Below the pieces are notes generated by a model. It worked only from the letters and a program-made list of their open reading frames with translations, searched no databases and was not told where the DNA came from. Below, piece after piece: positions 44,235 to 52,569 of a DNA stretch of 64,000 bases. Both the position numbers and the translations under genes were made by a program. Source of the stretch: Psychrobacillus sp. FSL K6-2836 (lineage in GTDB: Bacteria > Bacillota > Bacilli > Bacillales_A > Planococcaceae); the NCBI RefSeq assembly GCF_038003085.1, contig NZ_JBBOOM010000001.1, forward strand, positions 2,232,001 through 2,296,000. Reading direction: 5' to 3'. The first letter of the stretch is position 1; the number at the start of each line of letters is the position of its first letter.

Positions 44235-45740
44235 ATGCAGAATTCTTATCTTAATATGAAGGCTATAGATAAATCATTTGGAAAAGTAAATGCTCTGAAA
44301 AAGGCTGAATTTGAACTTAAAAAAGGTGAAGTACATGCCTTACTTGGTGTAAATGGTGCAGGAAAAAGTACACTTATGAAAGTACTCTCGGGTGTGTATG
44401 AGCATGACAAGGGAGAAATTTTGTTAGAAGGAGAAAAAATACGTATACATTCCCCTAAAGTCGCAAAGGATTTTGGAATCTACTGTGTATATCAAGAGGT
44501 AGATACTGCAATCGTTTCAGAGCTCTCGGTTGCAGAAAATATATTGCTGGATTCCATTGTTGCTGGTACTAATATATTTATCTCCAAAAAGAAACTACAT
44601 AGCGTAGCACAAAATGCCTTAAAGCAATTACAAGCTGAGGATATACCGGTAGAAAAACCAGCATTTATGCTTTCTCTGGCAGAAAAACAGTTGGTATTGA
44701 TAGCGCGTGCGCTAGTAAGTTCTGCAAAGATTATTATCTTCGATGAACCAACGGCGCCCCTATCTCTTTATGAATCTACAAAGTTATTTTCAGTTATTAA
44801 AAAGCTAAAAGCAAATGGAGTAGGGTGTATATTCATATCTCATCGACTACCAGAAGTATTTGAAATTTGCGATCGGATAACTGTTATGGGCGAAGGTACG
44901 TTAGTAGGGACCTATAATATTACCGAGACTAGCCAAGAAGAGATTATTGAAGCTATGCTAGGAACTTCTTATAGCAAAGATTTTCCTGTTCGTACACATA
45001 CATTGGGAAATATATTACTTCGTGTTAAAGATATTTCGAGAGGAGAAAAGGTAAGGAATATTTCTTTTCAAGTGTCTGAAGGAGAAGTTGTTGGTATTGT
45101 CGGTCTTGTTGGGGCAGGAAAAACAGAGTTAGCTAAAACATTATTTGGATATTCTCCACATACAGAAGGAAGTATTGAAATCTTAGGAAACACCTTAAAA
45201 ATAAAGCATCCAAAAGATGCGATAAAAGCAGGCATGGCTCTAATTCCAGAAGAAAGACGAAAAGAAGGGCTATTTGTTCATGAATCATTGCAAACCAATG
45301 CATCTTTCCCTAATTTACAAAGTTTTTCTCGTTTCTTATTTATGAATAAAAGGAGAGAAAAGTCATTTGCGAAAGAGATTATTGAGCGTTTACAGATTAA
45401 AACAAGTAGTACAGAGACACCACTTGTTTATTTAAGTGGAGGAAATCAGCAAAAAGTTGCCATTGGTAAATGGACCTCTCTCGATTCGGCTCTTTATTTG
45501 TTCGACGAGCCAACAAAAGGCGTAGACATTGGTGCAAAAACAGATATTTATAGGATGGTTCGTGAGTTTGCTGAAAAAGGGAAGGGTTGTCTTTACTTTT
45601 CAAGTGAAATTCATGAAGTTCTAGGAATTTCTGATCGCATTTTAGTTATGTATGATGGTCAAATCGTGAAGGAATTATCACGGAAAGAAGCGACCCAGGA
45701 AAGGATTTTGCTTTATGCAAGCGGTGGTAAAGAAAAATAA
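44235..45740 (+). CDS. Sugar-type ABC importer ATPase with two nucleotide-binding domains
   Basis: A 501-aa fused double ATPase of the RbsA class. The first domain has Walker A GVNGAGKST but a degenerate signature (MLSLAEKQLVLIARAL), and Walker B IIIFDEPTAPLS. The second has GLVGAGKTE, signature LSGGNQQK and LFDEPTKGVDIG. ATG 44235 follows AAAGGAG by 6 nt. It energises predicted methylthioribose uptake with the next gene. Confidence 0.88.
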   Translation: MQNSYLNMKAIDKSFGKVNALKKAEFELKKGEVHALLGVNGAGKSTLMKVLSGVYEHDKGEILLEGEKIRIHSPKVAKDFGIYCVYQEVDTAIVSELSVAENILLDSIVAGTNIFISKKKLHSVAQNALKQLQAEDIPVEKPAFMLSLAEKQLVLIARALVSSAKIIIFDEPTAPLSLYESTKLFSVIKKLKANGVGCIFISHRLPEVFEICDRITVMGEGTLVGTYNITETSQEEIIEAMLGTSYSKDFPVRTHTLGNILLRVKDISRGEKVRNISFQVSEGEVVGIVGLVGAGKTELAKTLFGYSPHTEGSIEILGNTLKIKHPKDAIKAGMALIPEERRKEGLFVHESLQTNASFPNLQSFSRFLFMNKRREKSFAKEIIERLQIKTSSTETPLVYLSGGNQQKVAIGKWTSLDSALYLFDEPTKGVDIGAKTDIYRMVREFAEKGKGCLYFSSEIHEVLGISDRILVMYDGQIVKELSRKEATQERILLYASGGKEK

Positions 45741-46734
45741 GTTGCAAGAAAGAGGTATCAATTTTTTATTTAAGTTTGGGGCTATTGCGTTACTTATTTG
45801 TATTATTATTTATTTTAGTTCAATAAGTGATGCCTTTTTTACATATGCAAATTTCACAGATATTCTACGCTCTATTTCTATCGTTACCCTATTAGCATTG
45901 GGAGTGACTTTCACACTTGTAGTAGGAGGTTTTGACTTAAGTGTAGGGTCTACAATGTCGCTATCGACAGTTGTGACGGCATCTCTAATGGTTTGGTATG
46001 AGATGCCTTTATGGCTTGTATTAATTGTACCAATTCTAGTTGGAGTATTAGTGGGTTTGTTTAATAGTTTCCTTATTGTAATTATAGGTATTCCTGATTT
46101 ACTAGCAACATTAAGTACGATGTATATTGTTGCGGGCTTTCATCGGACATATACAGAAGGATACTCAATTTACAATAATATGCCACTTACATCAGGTGGA
46201 ACTGCTCCAGGGCAATTTTCAGAGGCATTTCTTTGGATCGGCCAAGGTAGATTACTTGGGTTACCTGTACCTGTTTGGATTATGTTAATACTAGTGGTAG
46301 TAGCTTATATTGTTCTCAATCATACACGCTGGGGCCGTATATTATATATGACGGGTGGAAATGAGGAAGCTGCAACATTGTCGGGAGTGAACACACGTAA
46401 AGTGAAGTTCATCGCTTATATTATTTCTGGAATTTTTGCTTCATTGGCAGGAGTATTATTCACAGCTAGGGTAGGTTCGGGTCAAATTGATGCTGGTACC
46501 CCACTTTTAATGGAGGCAGTTGCTGCAGTTTTCGTTGGCTATTCCGTTTTAGGAATTGGGAAGCCTAATGCACTGGGTACTTTTTTTGGAGCAGCAGTAA
46601 TTGGAATCTTATTGAACGGCCTAACCATTTTAAATTTACCTTATTATGCATTTGATATTATTAAAGGAACAGTATTAGTTTTGGCACTGGCAGTAACTTA
46701 CGTTTACGCAAAGAAACGTTTTTCTCGGGCTTAG
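45715..46734 (+). CDS. Sugar-type ABC importer permease
   Basis: A 339-aa RbsC-class permease with about eight to ten membrane segments. Family blocks are VGGFDLSVGSTMSLS and NHTRWGRILYMTGGNEEAATLSGV. It overlaps the ATPase gene by 26 bp, with AGGAAAGG 8 nt before its ATG. It is the last gene of the mtnKA-transporter operon. Confidence 0.88.
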   Translation: MQAVVKKNKLQERGINFLFKFGAIALLICIIIYFSSISDAFFTYANFTDILRSISIVTLLALGVTFTLVVGGFDLSVGSTMSLSTVVTASLMVWYEMPLWLVLIVPILVGVLVGLFNSFLIVIIGIPDLLATLSTMYIVAGFHRTYTEGYSIYNNMPLTSGGTAPGQFSEAFLWIGQGRLLGLPVPVWIMLILVVVAYIVLNHTRWGRILYMTGGNEEAATLSGVNTRKVKFIAYIISGIFASLAGVLFTARVGSGQIDAGTPLLMEAVAAVFVGYSVLGIGKPNALGTFFGAAVIGILLNGLTILNLPYYAFDIIKGTVLVLALAVTYVYAKKRFSRA

Positions 46735-46891
46735 TGGGGAGAACTTGGCAAAAAAATAAAGTTTTTTCAAAAAATTTATAAATAAAATGGAATCATCGTT
46801 GAAATTTATGATAATCTACTTCATTATGAAAGATAGAGAATCTCTTAATGGTATTACTAAGAGATAATACATTAGACGAAGGAAGTAGTTT

Positions 46892-48058
46892 ATGTCCGAG
46901 GAAAATATTACACGTTTATATGTGAATGATAAGGAAATTATATTGATCGGAACGGCACATGTATCAAGACAGAGTGCAGAACAGGTAAAGGAAGTTATCG
47001 ATAGAGAACAGCCAGATTCTGTTTGTATTGAATTGGATGAGCAAAGATACCAATCTATTATTGATAATAATAAGTGGAAACAGACAGATATTTTTAAGGT
47101 TATTAAAGATAAGAAAGCTACACTACTATTAATGAACCTGGCAATTTCTTCTTTCCAAAATCGGATGGCTAAACAGTTTGATATAAAGCCAGGTCAGGAA
47201 ATGATTCAAGGTATAGCAAGTGCGAAAGAGAATGGAGCAGAGCTTGTATTAGCAGATCGTAATATCCAAACTACTTTTTCACGTATATGGCATAATCTTG
47301 GATGGACTGGGAAATCACAATTACTTACTTCCGTTTTCTTTAGTATTTTCAGTAAGGATACTATATCGGAAGAAGAAATGGAGAATATGAAGTCCAAGGA
47401 TACTTTAAATGCTGTTTTAGCAGAGTTTACAGAATCTTTTCCAAAGCTAAAAACACCGTTAATCGATGAGCGTGATCAGTATTTAGCTCAAAAAATTAAG
47501 GAAGCGCCAGGGAAGAAAGTTATAGCGGTTTTAGGTGCTGCCCATGTGCCTGGTATTACAAAGGAAATTCATAAGGAGCAGGATTTAGCTGAATTATCAG
47601 CTTTACCGCCAAAGTCAGTTGTCCCTAAAATAATCGGTTGGGCAATTCCGATTTTGATTGTCGCATTAATTGTGTTTACATTCATAGCAAATCCTTCTGC
47701 AGGTTTTGACCAGGCACTTAGCTGGATTCTTTGGACTGGTTCAATGGCTGCAGTAGGAGCAGCGGTAGCATTAGGACACCCATTAGCAATTTTAGCAGCA
47801 TTTATCACGGCACCAGTTACAGCACTTCATCCTATTTTAGCGTCAGGTTGGTTTTCAGGACTTGTCCAAGCATATATCAAGCGCCCAACGATAGCCGATT
47901 TTGAAAGGTTATCAGAAGATGTCTTTACGATTAAAGGGTTTTGGAGAAACAAAGTAACTAGGGTATTACTCGTAGTTGTGTTAACTAACTTGTTCGGATC
48001 GTTCGGTACCTTTATAGGTGGAGCGGATGTTATACGAGTATTTTTCAAAAATCTATAG
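46892..48058 (+). CDS. TraB/PrgY-family membrane protein
   Basis: A 388-aa protein. The N-terminal TraB domain (residues 1-235) has the family motifs LIGTAHVSRQSAEQV near residues 17-31, SVCIELDEQRY, and VLGAAHVPG near residue 213. Four C-terminal membrane segments follow. TraB/PrgY proteins were first described as inhibitors of pheromone production on enterococcal plasmids and are thought to be metal-dependent proteases. Chromosomal homologues like this one are widespread and uncharacterised. GAAGGAAG precedes the ATG. Confidence 0.82.
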   Translation: MSEENITRLYVNDKEIILIGTAHVSRQSAEQVKEVIDREQPDSVCIELDEQRYQSIIDNNKWKQTDIFKVIKDKKATLLLMNLAISSFQNRMAKQFDIKPGQEMIQGIASAKENGAELVLADRNIQTTFSRIWHNLGWTGKSQLLTSVFFSIFSKDTISEEEMENMKSKDTLNAVLAEFTESFPKLKTPLIDERDQYLAQKIKEAPGKKVIAVLGAAHVPGITKEIHKEQDLAELSALPPKSVVPKIIGWAIPILIVALIVFTFIANPSAGFDQALSWILWTGSMAAVGAAVALGHPLAILAAFITAPVTALHPILASGWFSGLVQAYIKRPTIADFERLSEDVFTIKGFWRNKVTRVLLVVVLTNLFGSFGTFIGGADVIRVFFKNL

Positions 48059-48062
48059 CCAG

Positions 48063-48103
48063 AAAATCCCTTGTTAAGCATTAATGCATAACAGGGGATT
48101 TTT
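48063..48103 (+). terminator. Rho-independent terminator
   Basis: AAAATCCCTTGTTA pairs with TAACAGGGGATTTT around AGCATTAATGCA, followed by T. Confidence 0.8.
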
Positions 48104-48328
48104 CAACAGAAAGTATATAAACATGCACCTTTACACGGGGGTTCATGGGACTTGAAAGAAGGACTAATACCGCTGATTAGAGAGTGTAGTATTCAACAAG
48201 AAGATTTACCATAGCTTATTGCTCAGATGATGATAACAATAGTAGTCAAAGATAATATAGGGGGAAACCGTCAATTAGGGATACTATTCTGTAATAGAGC
48301 ATGAAGAAATTGGATCTTCGAGCTTCCA
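48104..48328. other. Intergenic repeat relic, no gene
   Basis: It begins GAAAGTATATAAA, as do regions near 36641 and 50025, and shows weak further similarity to 50025-50100 (GGGACTTGAAAGAA against GGGAATTTAAAGAA). No open frame of note. Confidence 0.4.
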
Positions 48329-48544
48329 CTATGAATAGGAAAGTAGCTTTTCTCTAATTAATCAAACATGCATTATCCTGTTTCTAGAAGTTGTAGGAGG
48401 GCGACAGACAGGCAAATGCCATAAGATTACCGAAAAAGAGAGACTGGTTGTGACGTCTGTCACAACCAGTCTCTCTTAAAAAATCACTCGGTAATAGTAT
48501 AGCAATAAGTCTGTCTAAAGCCCTTCGAAAACGATAGAAACAGG
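48329..48544. repeat. Nested-stem intergenic repeat, copy 2
   Basis: Four concentric stems: CCTGTTTCTA (48377-48386) with TAGAAACAGG (48535-48544); GACAGAC (48403-48409) with GTCTGTC (48509-48515); ATTACCGA (48426-48433) with TCGGTAAT (48488-48495); and a perfect 18-bp inner hairpin at 48437-48476 with loop GTCT. It is preceded by the shared string ATGAATAGGAAAGTAGCTTT. It lies between the TraB gene and tatA. Confidence 0.85.
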
Positions 48545-48629
48545 TTTTTCCTAACAGTAGCTTTGTGAAACTTTACAGGCAATAATTGGACTGGGAGGGT
48601 TTGAAGTATCTATTAAAAATTGATCAATC

Positions 48630-48666
48630 AAAAAACCAACTATCCGGTGAAAGATAGTTGGTTTTT
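48630..48666 (-). terminator. Rho-independent terminator of tatC-tatA
   Basis: On the minus strand AAAAACCAACTATC pairs with GATAGTTGGTTTTTT. It lies 5 bp past the tatA stop. Confidence 0.85.
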
Positions 48667-48670
48667 ATTA

Positions 48671-48874
48671 TTATGCTTTCTTTTTAGTGTCTGCTTCTTT
48701 GTCATCCAATTTAAACTCTTCGGTAACATCATCGACGATGTCTTTTGTAGAGTTTTTGAATTCTCTTAACGTTTGTCCAACTGCTTTACCTAATTGAGGT
48801 AATTTAGATGGTCCGAAGACGATTAAAGCAATTATTAAAATGATGATTAATCCTGGTACTCCAATGTTTGGCAT
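48671..48874 (-). CDS. tatA: Sec-independent protein translocase subunit TatA
   Basis: A 67-aa protein with one N-terminal membrane helix ([20 protein letters not shown]), the conserved [14 protein letters not shown] hinge and an amphipathic helix with an acidic tail. It forms the pore of the twin-arginine pathway with TatC, exporting folded proteins. GAGGAGG lies 8 nt before the ATG. It follows tatC on the minus strand, the reverse of the usual tatA-tatC order. Confidence 0.93.
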   Translation of the reverse strand: MPNIGVPGLIIILIIALIVFGPSKLPQLGKAVGQTLREFKNSTKDIVDDVTEEFKLDDKEADTKKKA

Positions 48875-48929
48875 GGAAGTTCCTCCTCTAGGTGATAGTA
48901 TATAAATTCAGTGGCAAGTGCGCATTAAT

Positions 48930-49685
48930 TTATTGCTCTAAAATTTGGTCCTCAAGTGCTTGTTTTGCAAGTTGTTTTTTATAAGACCAGCTGGAAACAA
49001 GAATACTAATTTCAAACAGCAATAACAATGGAATGACAATAATAAAGTCAGATATGAAGTCTGGTGGAGTAATGGAAACTCCTACGACTACTAGTACAAA
49101 GTATGATACTTTTCTCATTTTTCTTAGTCGATCTGGAGTTATTATACCCAATTTGGTTAGAAACAGTATAATAACAGGTAATTCAAATACAATACCTACG
49201 GGAATCACTAGATTGAACATAAAAGTGAAATATTGCTTCATCCCATAGGTCTCTAATGCACCGATTGAATCGTTGATATTAGACATAAAATTCAGCATAA
49301 GGGGGAATAGTATGTAATAACTAAAACTGATTCCTATTAAAAATAAGAAAAATGACACCGGAATAAAATAGCCTGTACCCTTTACTTCATTTTCATTAAG
49401 GCCTGGTCTTACGAATAACCATATTTGATGTAGGGCAATTGGTAAAGTTATTAATATGGCTAGTATTAACGCACATTTAACATAAATCATTAAACCATCT
49501 GTATAACCGAAAACATTCCATTCAACATTTATAGCAGTAGGTTGTTGTTTTAAGAAAGTAAGTGTTTTTGGGGCCAACCAAAATCCTAAAGCAAGGGAAA
49601 GAATGAAAGTCGATGCAACAATTATAAGTCTTTTTCTAAGTTCTGTTAAATGTTCAACAAGCGTCAGTTGTTGTTCTTGATTCAT
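48930..49685 (-). CDS. tatC: Sec-independent protein translocase subunit TatC
   Basis: A 251-aa protein with six membrane segments, the conserved HLTELRKRL start and a first periplasmic loop. It binds twin-arginine signal peptides. ATG 49685 fits GGGGTG with 9-nt spacing; the GTG at 49697 overlaps that site. It is the first gene of tatC-tatA. No Tat substrate lies adjacent. Confidence 0.93.
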   Translation of the reverse strand: MNQEQQLTLVEHLTELRKRLIIVASTFILSLALGFWLAPKTLTFLKQQPTAINVEWNVFGYTDGLMIYVKCALILAILITLPIALHQIWLFVRPGLNENEVKGTGYFIPVSFFLFLIGISFSYYILFPLMLNFMSNINDSIGALETYGMKQYFTFMFNLVIPVGIVFELPVIILFLTKLGIITPDRLRKMRKVSYFVLVVVGVSITPPDFISDFIIVIPLLLLFEISILVSSWSYKKQLAKQALEDQILEQ

Positions 49686-50273
49686 TTTTGATAACACCCC
49701 ATTTTCTCAAATAAAGTGAAGCTTGTTTATATAATGCAGTATCCTTCTGCAATCCATTATACCCAGTAAATGTTCTTTTGTATCATCTACACATTATACT
49801 CTTTAAGAATCAATTGTAAATAAAAGACCGCTTATTGTCACTAATAAAACAAGTATTAATACATTATTTAACTATTTTGAAAGGGCGTATTTATTAGAAT
49901 TTAAGAACTTTATTTAATTAGGTAAATTTAAGCCTATAAATATATACAAATGTTGAATGAATGTACGTGTAGCAGAGGCTATCCAAACTTATTATTTAGC
50001 AACCTCGTTTTTGGTAAGATAGGAAAGTATATAAAATGACCTGTGGATATTGGATCTATGGGAATTTAAAGAATGAATAATATAGCTGATTTCCATTTCA
50101 GGCAAAGGAACAAAGGCTAAGAGTGCTACAAACGTGGTTGCAACTCCTTCGTGATCAACATCTTGTTGGTCTCCGAGATAGTGAAAACCATCTGTAATCG
50201 CAGCTGAATTAGTAAGTATTTGCCTCATAAAGAAGCGAAATATAGAACGAAATTGCATATCCGTCAGCTTCCT
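49686..50273. other. Intergenic and repeat-derived DNA
   Basis: It holds the tatC promoter region and a repeat-related stretch. An 88-codon minus-strand frame (49992-50258) has a protein-like middle (AAITDGFHYLGDQQDVDHEG) but no family or Shine-Dalgarno site that I can support, and its right end lies in DNA shared with 36739-36788. It may be a relic of a gene carried with the repeat. Confidence 0.35.
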
Positions 50274-50540
50274 CAGTGAATAGGAAAGTATCTTTCTTTA
50301 GTTATCCAAAAGCGCACTTACCTGTTTTTAAGAGTTGTAGGAGGGCGACGGACAGGCAAACGTCATAAGATTACCGAAAAAAAGTGATATTGGTTGTGAC
50401 GGACGTCACAACCAATATCACTAAAAATTTACTCGGTAATCATATAGAAAATGTCTGTCCAAAGCATTTCAAAAACGCTAGAAACAGGTTTTGATTTAAA
50501 GGATTGGGTGTCTTTTTGTCTGGTTTTTCTTAAAATTGTA
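50274..50540. repeat. Nested-stem intergenic repeat, copy 3
   Basis: Same plan as copy 2: GAATAGGAAAGTATCTTT at 50277-50294; CCTGTTTTTA (50321-50330) with TAGAAACAGG (50479-50488, one G-U); GGACAG (50350-50355) with CTGTCC (50455-50460); ATTACCGA (50370-50377) with TCGGTAAT (50433-50440); and a perfect 18-bp inner hairpin at 50383-50422 with loop GGAC. The inner-arm sequence differs from copy 2 but pairs fully. Confidence 0.85.
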
Positions 50541-50642
50541 AATCGTATAAATTTTGTGTCTCGAAGTACTTGTTTTCTATCAAAGCAAGTATATAATAAT
50601 TCTAGCATATCCTCTATTAAAAATTGATGGGGCTGACAGAAT

Positions 50643-51869
50643 TTGAGACCGTATAATGAGAAGATTAGTATTTACCATGGAATGGCATCTACGATAGCAC
50701 TTAACTTTTCCAATAATTTTTTCCCTATTTTTGCTATAACCATATTAGGGGCAACTAATTATCAAGTAGGATTAATTAGCTCGTTACCTCCATTAATGGC
50801 ACTGTTAATGACAATACCAGCAGCAATCCTACTTAATCGAGCAAGCACACAAAAGAAACTAGTTGCGATGTCTGTTTTACTTGCAAGGTTAATGTTTTTG
50901 CTTATTGTACTTGTTGTTTATTTACCTTCTGATTCGTTTCAGTCATGGGCTTTCCTAGGGATCATTGCTTTTATCAGTGTTCCGAACACGATAGCCAATG
51001 TAGGGTGGCAAACATTGATAAGTGGAATGATTGATGAATCGAGAAGAGGGCAATTTTTTAGTGATCGCAATCGCCTGTTAACGCTGGTTGGACTTATATC
51101 AACATTGCTTATTGGGATATTAATGAAAGATGCTACTGAAAGTATTATTGCCTATCAAATTCTGTTCGCACTAGCCTTTGGATTCGGATTACTAGAAGTA
51201 TTTTTCCTATTAAAACAAGAAGAAGACGTTGTTGAAACATCAGGTGAGCAAGTAAGAAAGAAATGGATGGACTGGAGCATTTTTAAATATTCAAGCTATG
51301 TTTGGTTTTTGGCAGCTGCTCTTTTATTTAACTTTGGTTGGCAAATGGCTTGGGGCTTGTTCAATATTTATAATGTCCGAATAGCAGGTGCAACAATATT
51401 TTGGATTAGTATGTTCTCTGTTGGAAGCATGCTTATGCAGTTTTTAACGTTCCCGTTATGGAAGAAATGGGCAGATAAGTATTCTAATATGCAAGTCTTC
51501 ATATGGGCGGCAATTGGAATGGCAACAACCCCGTTTTTAACAGTTCTATCGACAAACCTATACTATTTAACCCTAATTCAAACAACTTCAGGATTTTTCT
51601 TATCCGGTACTGTTCTATTGTTATTTAACTTGTTGTTGGAGCAATCACCTGAAAGGTACCGTACGTACTGTATTACCACGTATAATGTGCTCCTTGCCTT
51701 CGTCGCATTCATTGCACCACAGGTTGGGATTTGGTCATTGAATCTTATCGGAATGAATTTGTCTATGTACATTAGCTCAGGATTGCGATTACTAGGAGCG
51801 GGTGCATTTTTGTATGTGTTTTTACTAAATCAACGATCATCACAATCCAAAAAAGAAAAGCATGCTTAG
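50643..51869 (+). CDS. MFS transporter
   Basis: A 408-aa protein with about twelve membrane segments and a MFS-1 layout; a GQFFSDRNRLLTLVG loop follows segment 4. It starts at TTG 50643: an in-frame stop lies 3 codons upstream, and GGGG lies 12 nt before. ATG 50682 is an alternative but lacks a ribosome site. Its substrate is unknown; it is a single gene with its own terminator. Confidence 0.75.
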   Translation: MRPYNEKISIYHGMASTIALNFSNNFFPIFAITILGATNYQVGLISSLPPLMALLMTIPAAILLNRASTQKKLVAMSVLLARLMFLLIVLVVYLPSDSFQSWAFLGIIAFISVPNTIANVGWQTLISGMIDESRRGQFFSDRNRLLTLVGLISTLLIGILMKDATESIIAYQILFALAFGFGLLEVFFLLKQEEDVVETSGEQVRKKWMDWSIFKYSSYVWFLAAALLFNFGWQMAWGLFNIYNVRIAGATIFWISMFSVGSMLMQFLTFPLWKKWADKYSNMQVFIWAAIGMATTPFLTVLSTNLYYLTLIQTTSGFFLSGTVLLLFNLLLEQSPERYRTYCITTYNVLLAFVAFIAPQVGIWSLNLIGMNLSMYISSGLRLLGAGAFLYVFLLNQRSSQSKKEKHA

Positions 51870-51888
51870 TAGCACATGCTTTTCTTTT
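51852..51888. terminator. Bidirectional terminator
   Basis: AAGAAAAGCATG pairs with CATGCTTTTCTT, overlapping the last codons of the MFS gene, between it and the convergent tetR gene. Confidence 0.75.
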
Positions 51889-51900
51889 TAGATAAAATGT

Positions 51901-52545
51901 CTATTTTGTTCCTACTCCACGGAGGATAAATTGAATAGTGAGCTCTGATTCCAGCTCGTCATCCCATTCGCTATTTGGAAAGAAAATGTACCGTGAGATT
52001 AAGTAACCAAATATACTTGTAACAGCGAATCGAACTATGCTAGGTGGGGGGATATCGATTATTTGACCCTTTTCTTGGTAATTCACAATAATTTCCAAAA
52101 CCCGCTCATATGTTTTTCTGGCTATTTGTTCTACAAATTGCTCACGTAACTCAGGCTGGAAAGGGATTTCCTGTATCAAAATTTTTATAACTGGAAGTAG
52201 TTTTTTAAATACTTCTCTTCTGTTTTCAATTGTTGCCCTTAGGAAATCTTCAACATTTTCATATGGTTCATCTAATACCTTATGAAAATCCTTCACAATT
52301 AACGGACCAACTATCCTAGTCATAAGTGGAGCAACTATAGAAATCAGCAATGTTTTTTTTGTTTTATAATGCTTGAAAATAGTTCCCTCAGCAACCCCGG
52401 CCTTTTTAGCAATCTCGCTTGTAGACGTAGCAGCATAGCCTTTTTCGGAAAATGTATCAATGGCTGCAAGGATTATTTTTTTTTGTTTGTCGGTTAATTT
52501 TTCGTCATCAAAAAGTTGTTCTAACAACGTTTCTTCTTCTGCCAT
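51901..52545 (-). CDS. TetR-family regulator of the adjacent ABC exporter
   Basis: A 214-aa regulator with an N-terminal HTH (residues about 25-65: ATSTSEIAKKAGVAEGTIFK-HYKTK) and an all-helical ligand domain. It lies third in the leftward unit ATPase-permease-tetR with a 24-bp gap. The perfect inverted repeat at 54418-54435 before the ATPase gene is its likely operator, so it would repress its own operon until a drug or lipid is bound. Confidence 0.85.
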   Translation of the reverse strand: MAEEETLLEQLFDDEKLTDKQKKIILAAIDTFSEKGYAATSTSEIAKKAGVAEGTIFKHYKTKKTLLISIVAPLMTRIVGPLIVKDFHKVLDEPYENVEDFLRATIENRREVFKKLLPVIKILIQEIPFQPELREQFVEQIARKTYERVLEIIVNYQEKGQIIDIPPPSIVRFAVTSIFGYLISRYIFFPNSEWDDELESELTIQFILRGVGTK

Positions 52546-52569
52546 AGTTTACTCCTCTCCAAAAGCGTA

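Noticed and set aside
46892-48058. TraB-family protein as a partner controlling the RNPP pheromone
   Set aside because: PrgY/TraB proteins limit pheromones in enterococci, but this gene is 16 kb away, under separate control, and chromosomal homologues are common without pheromone systems.
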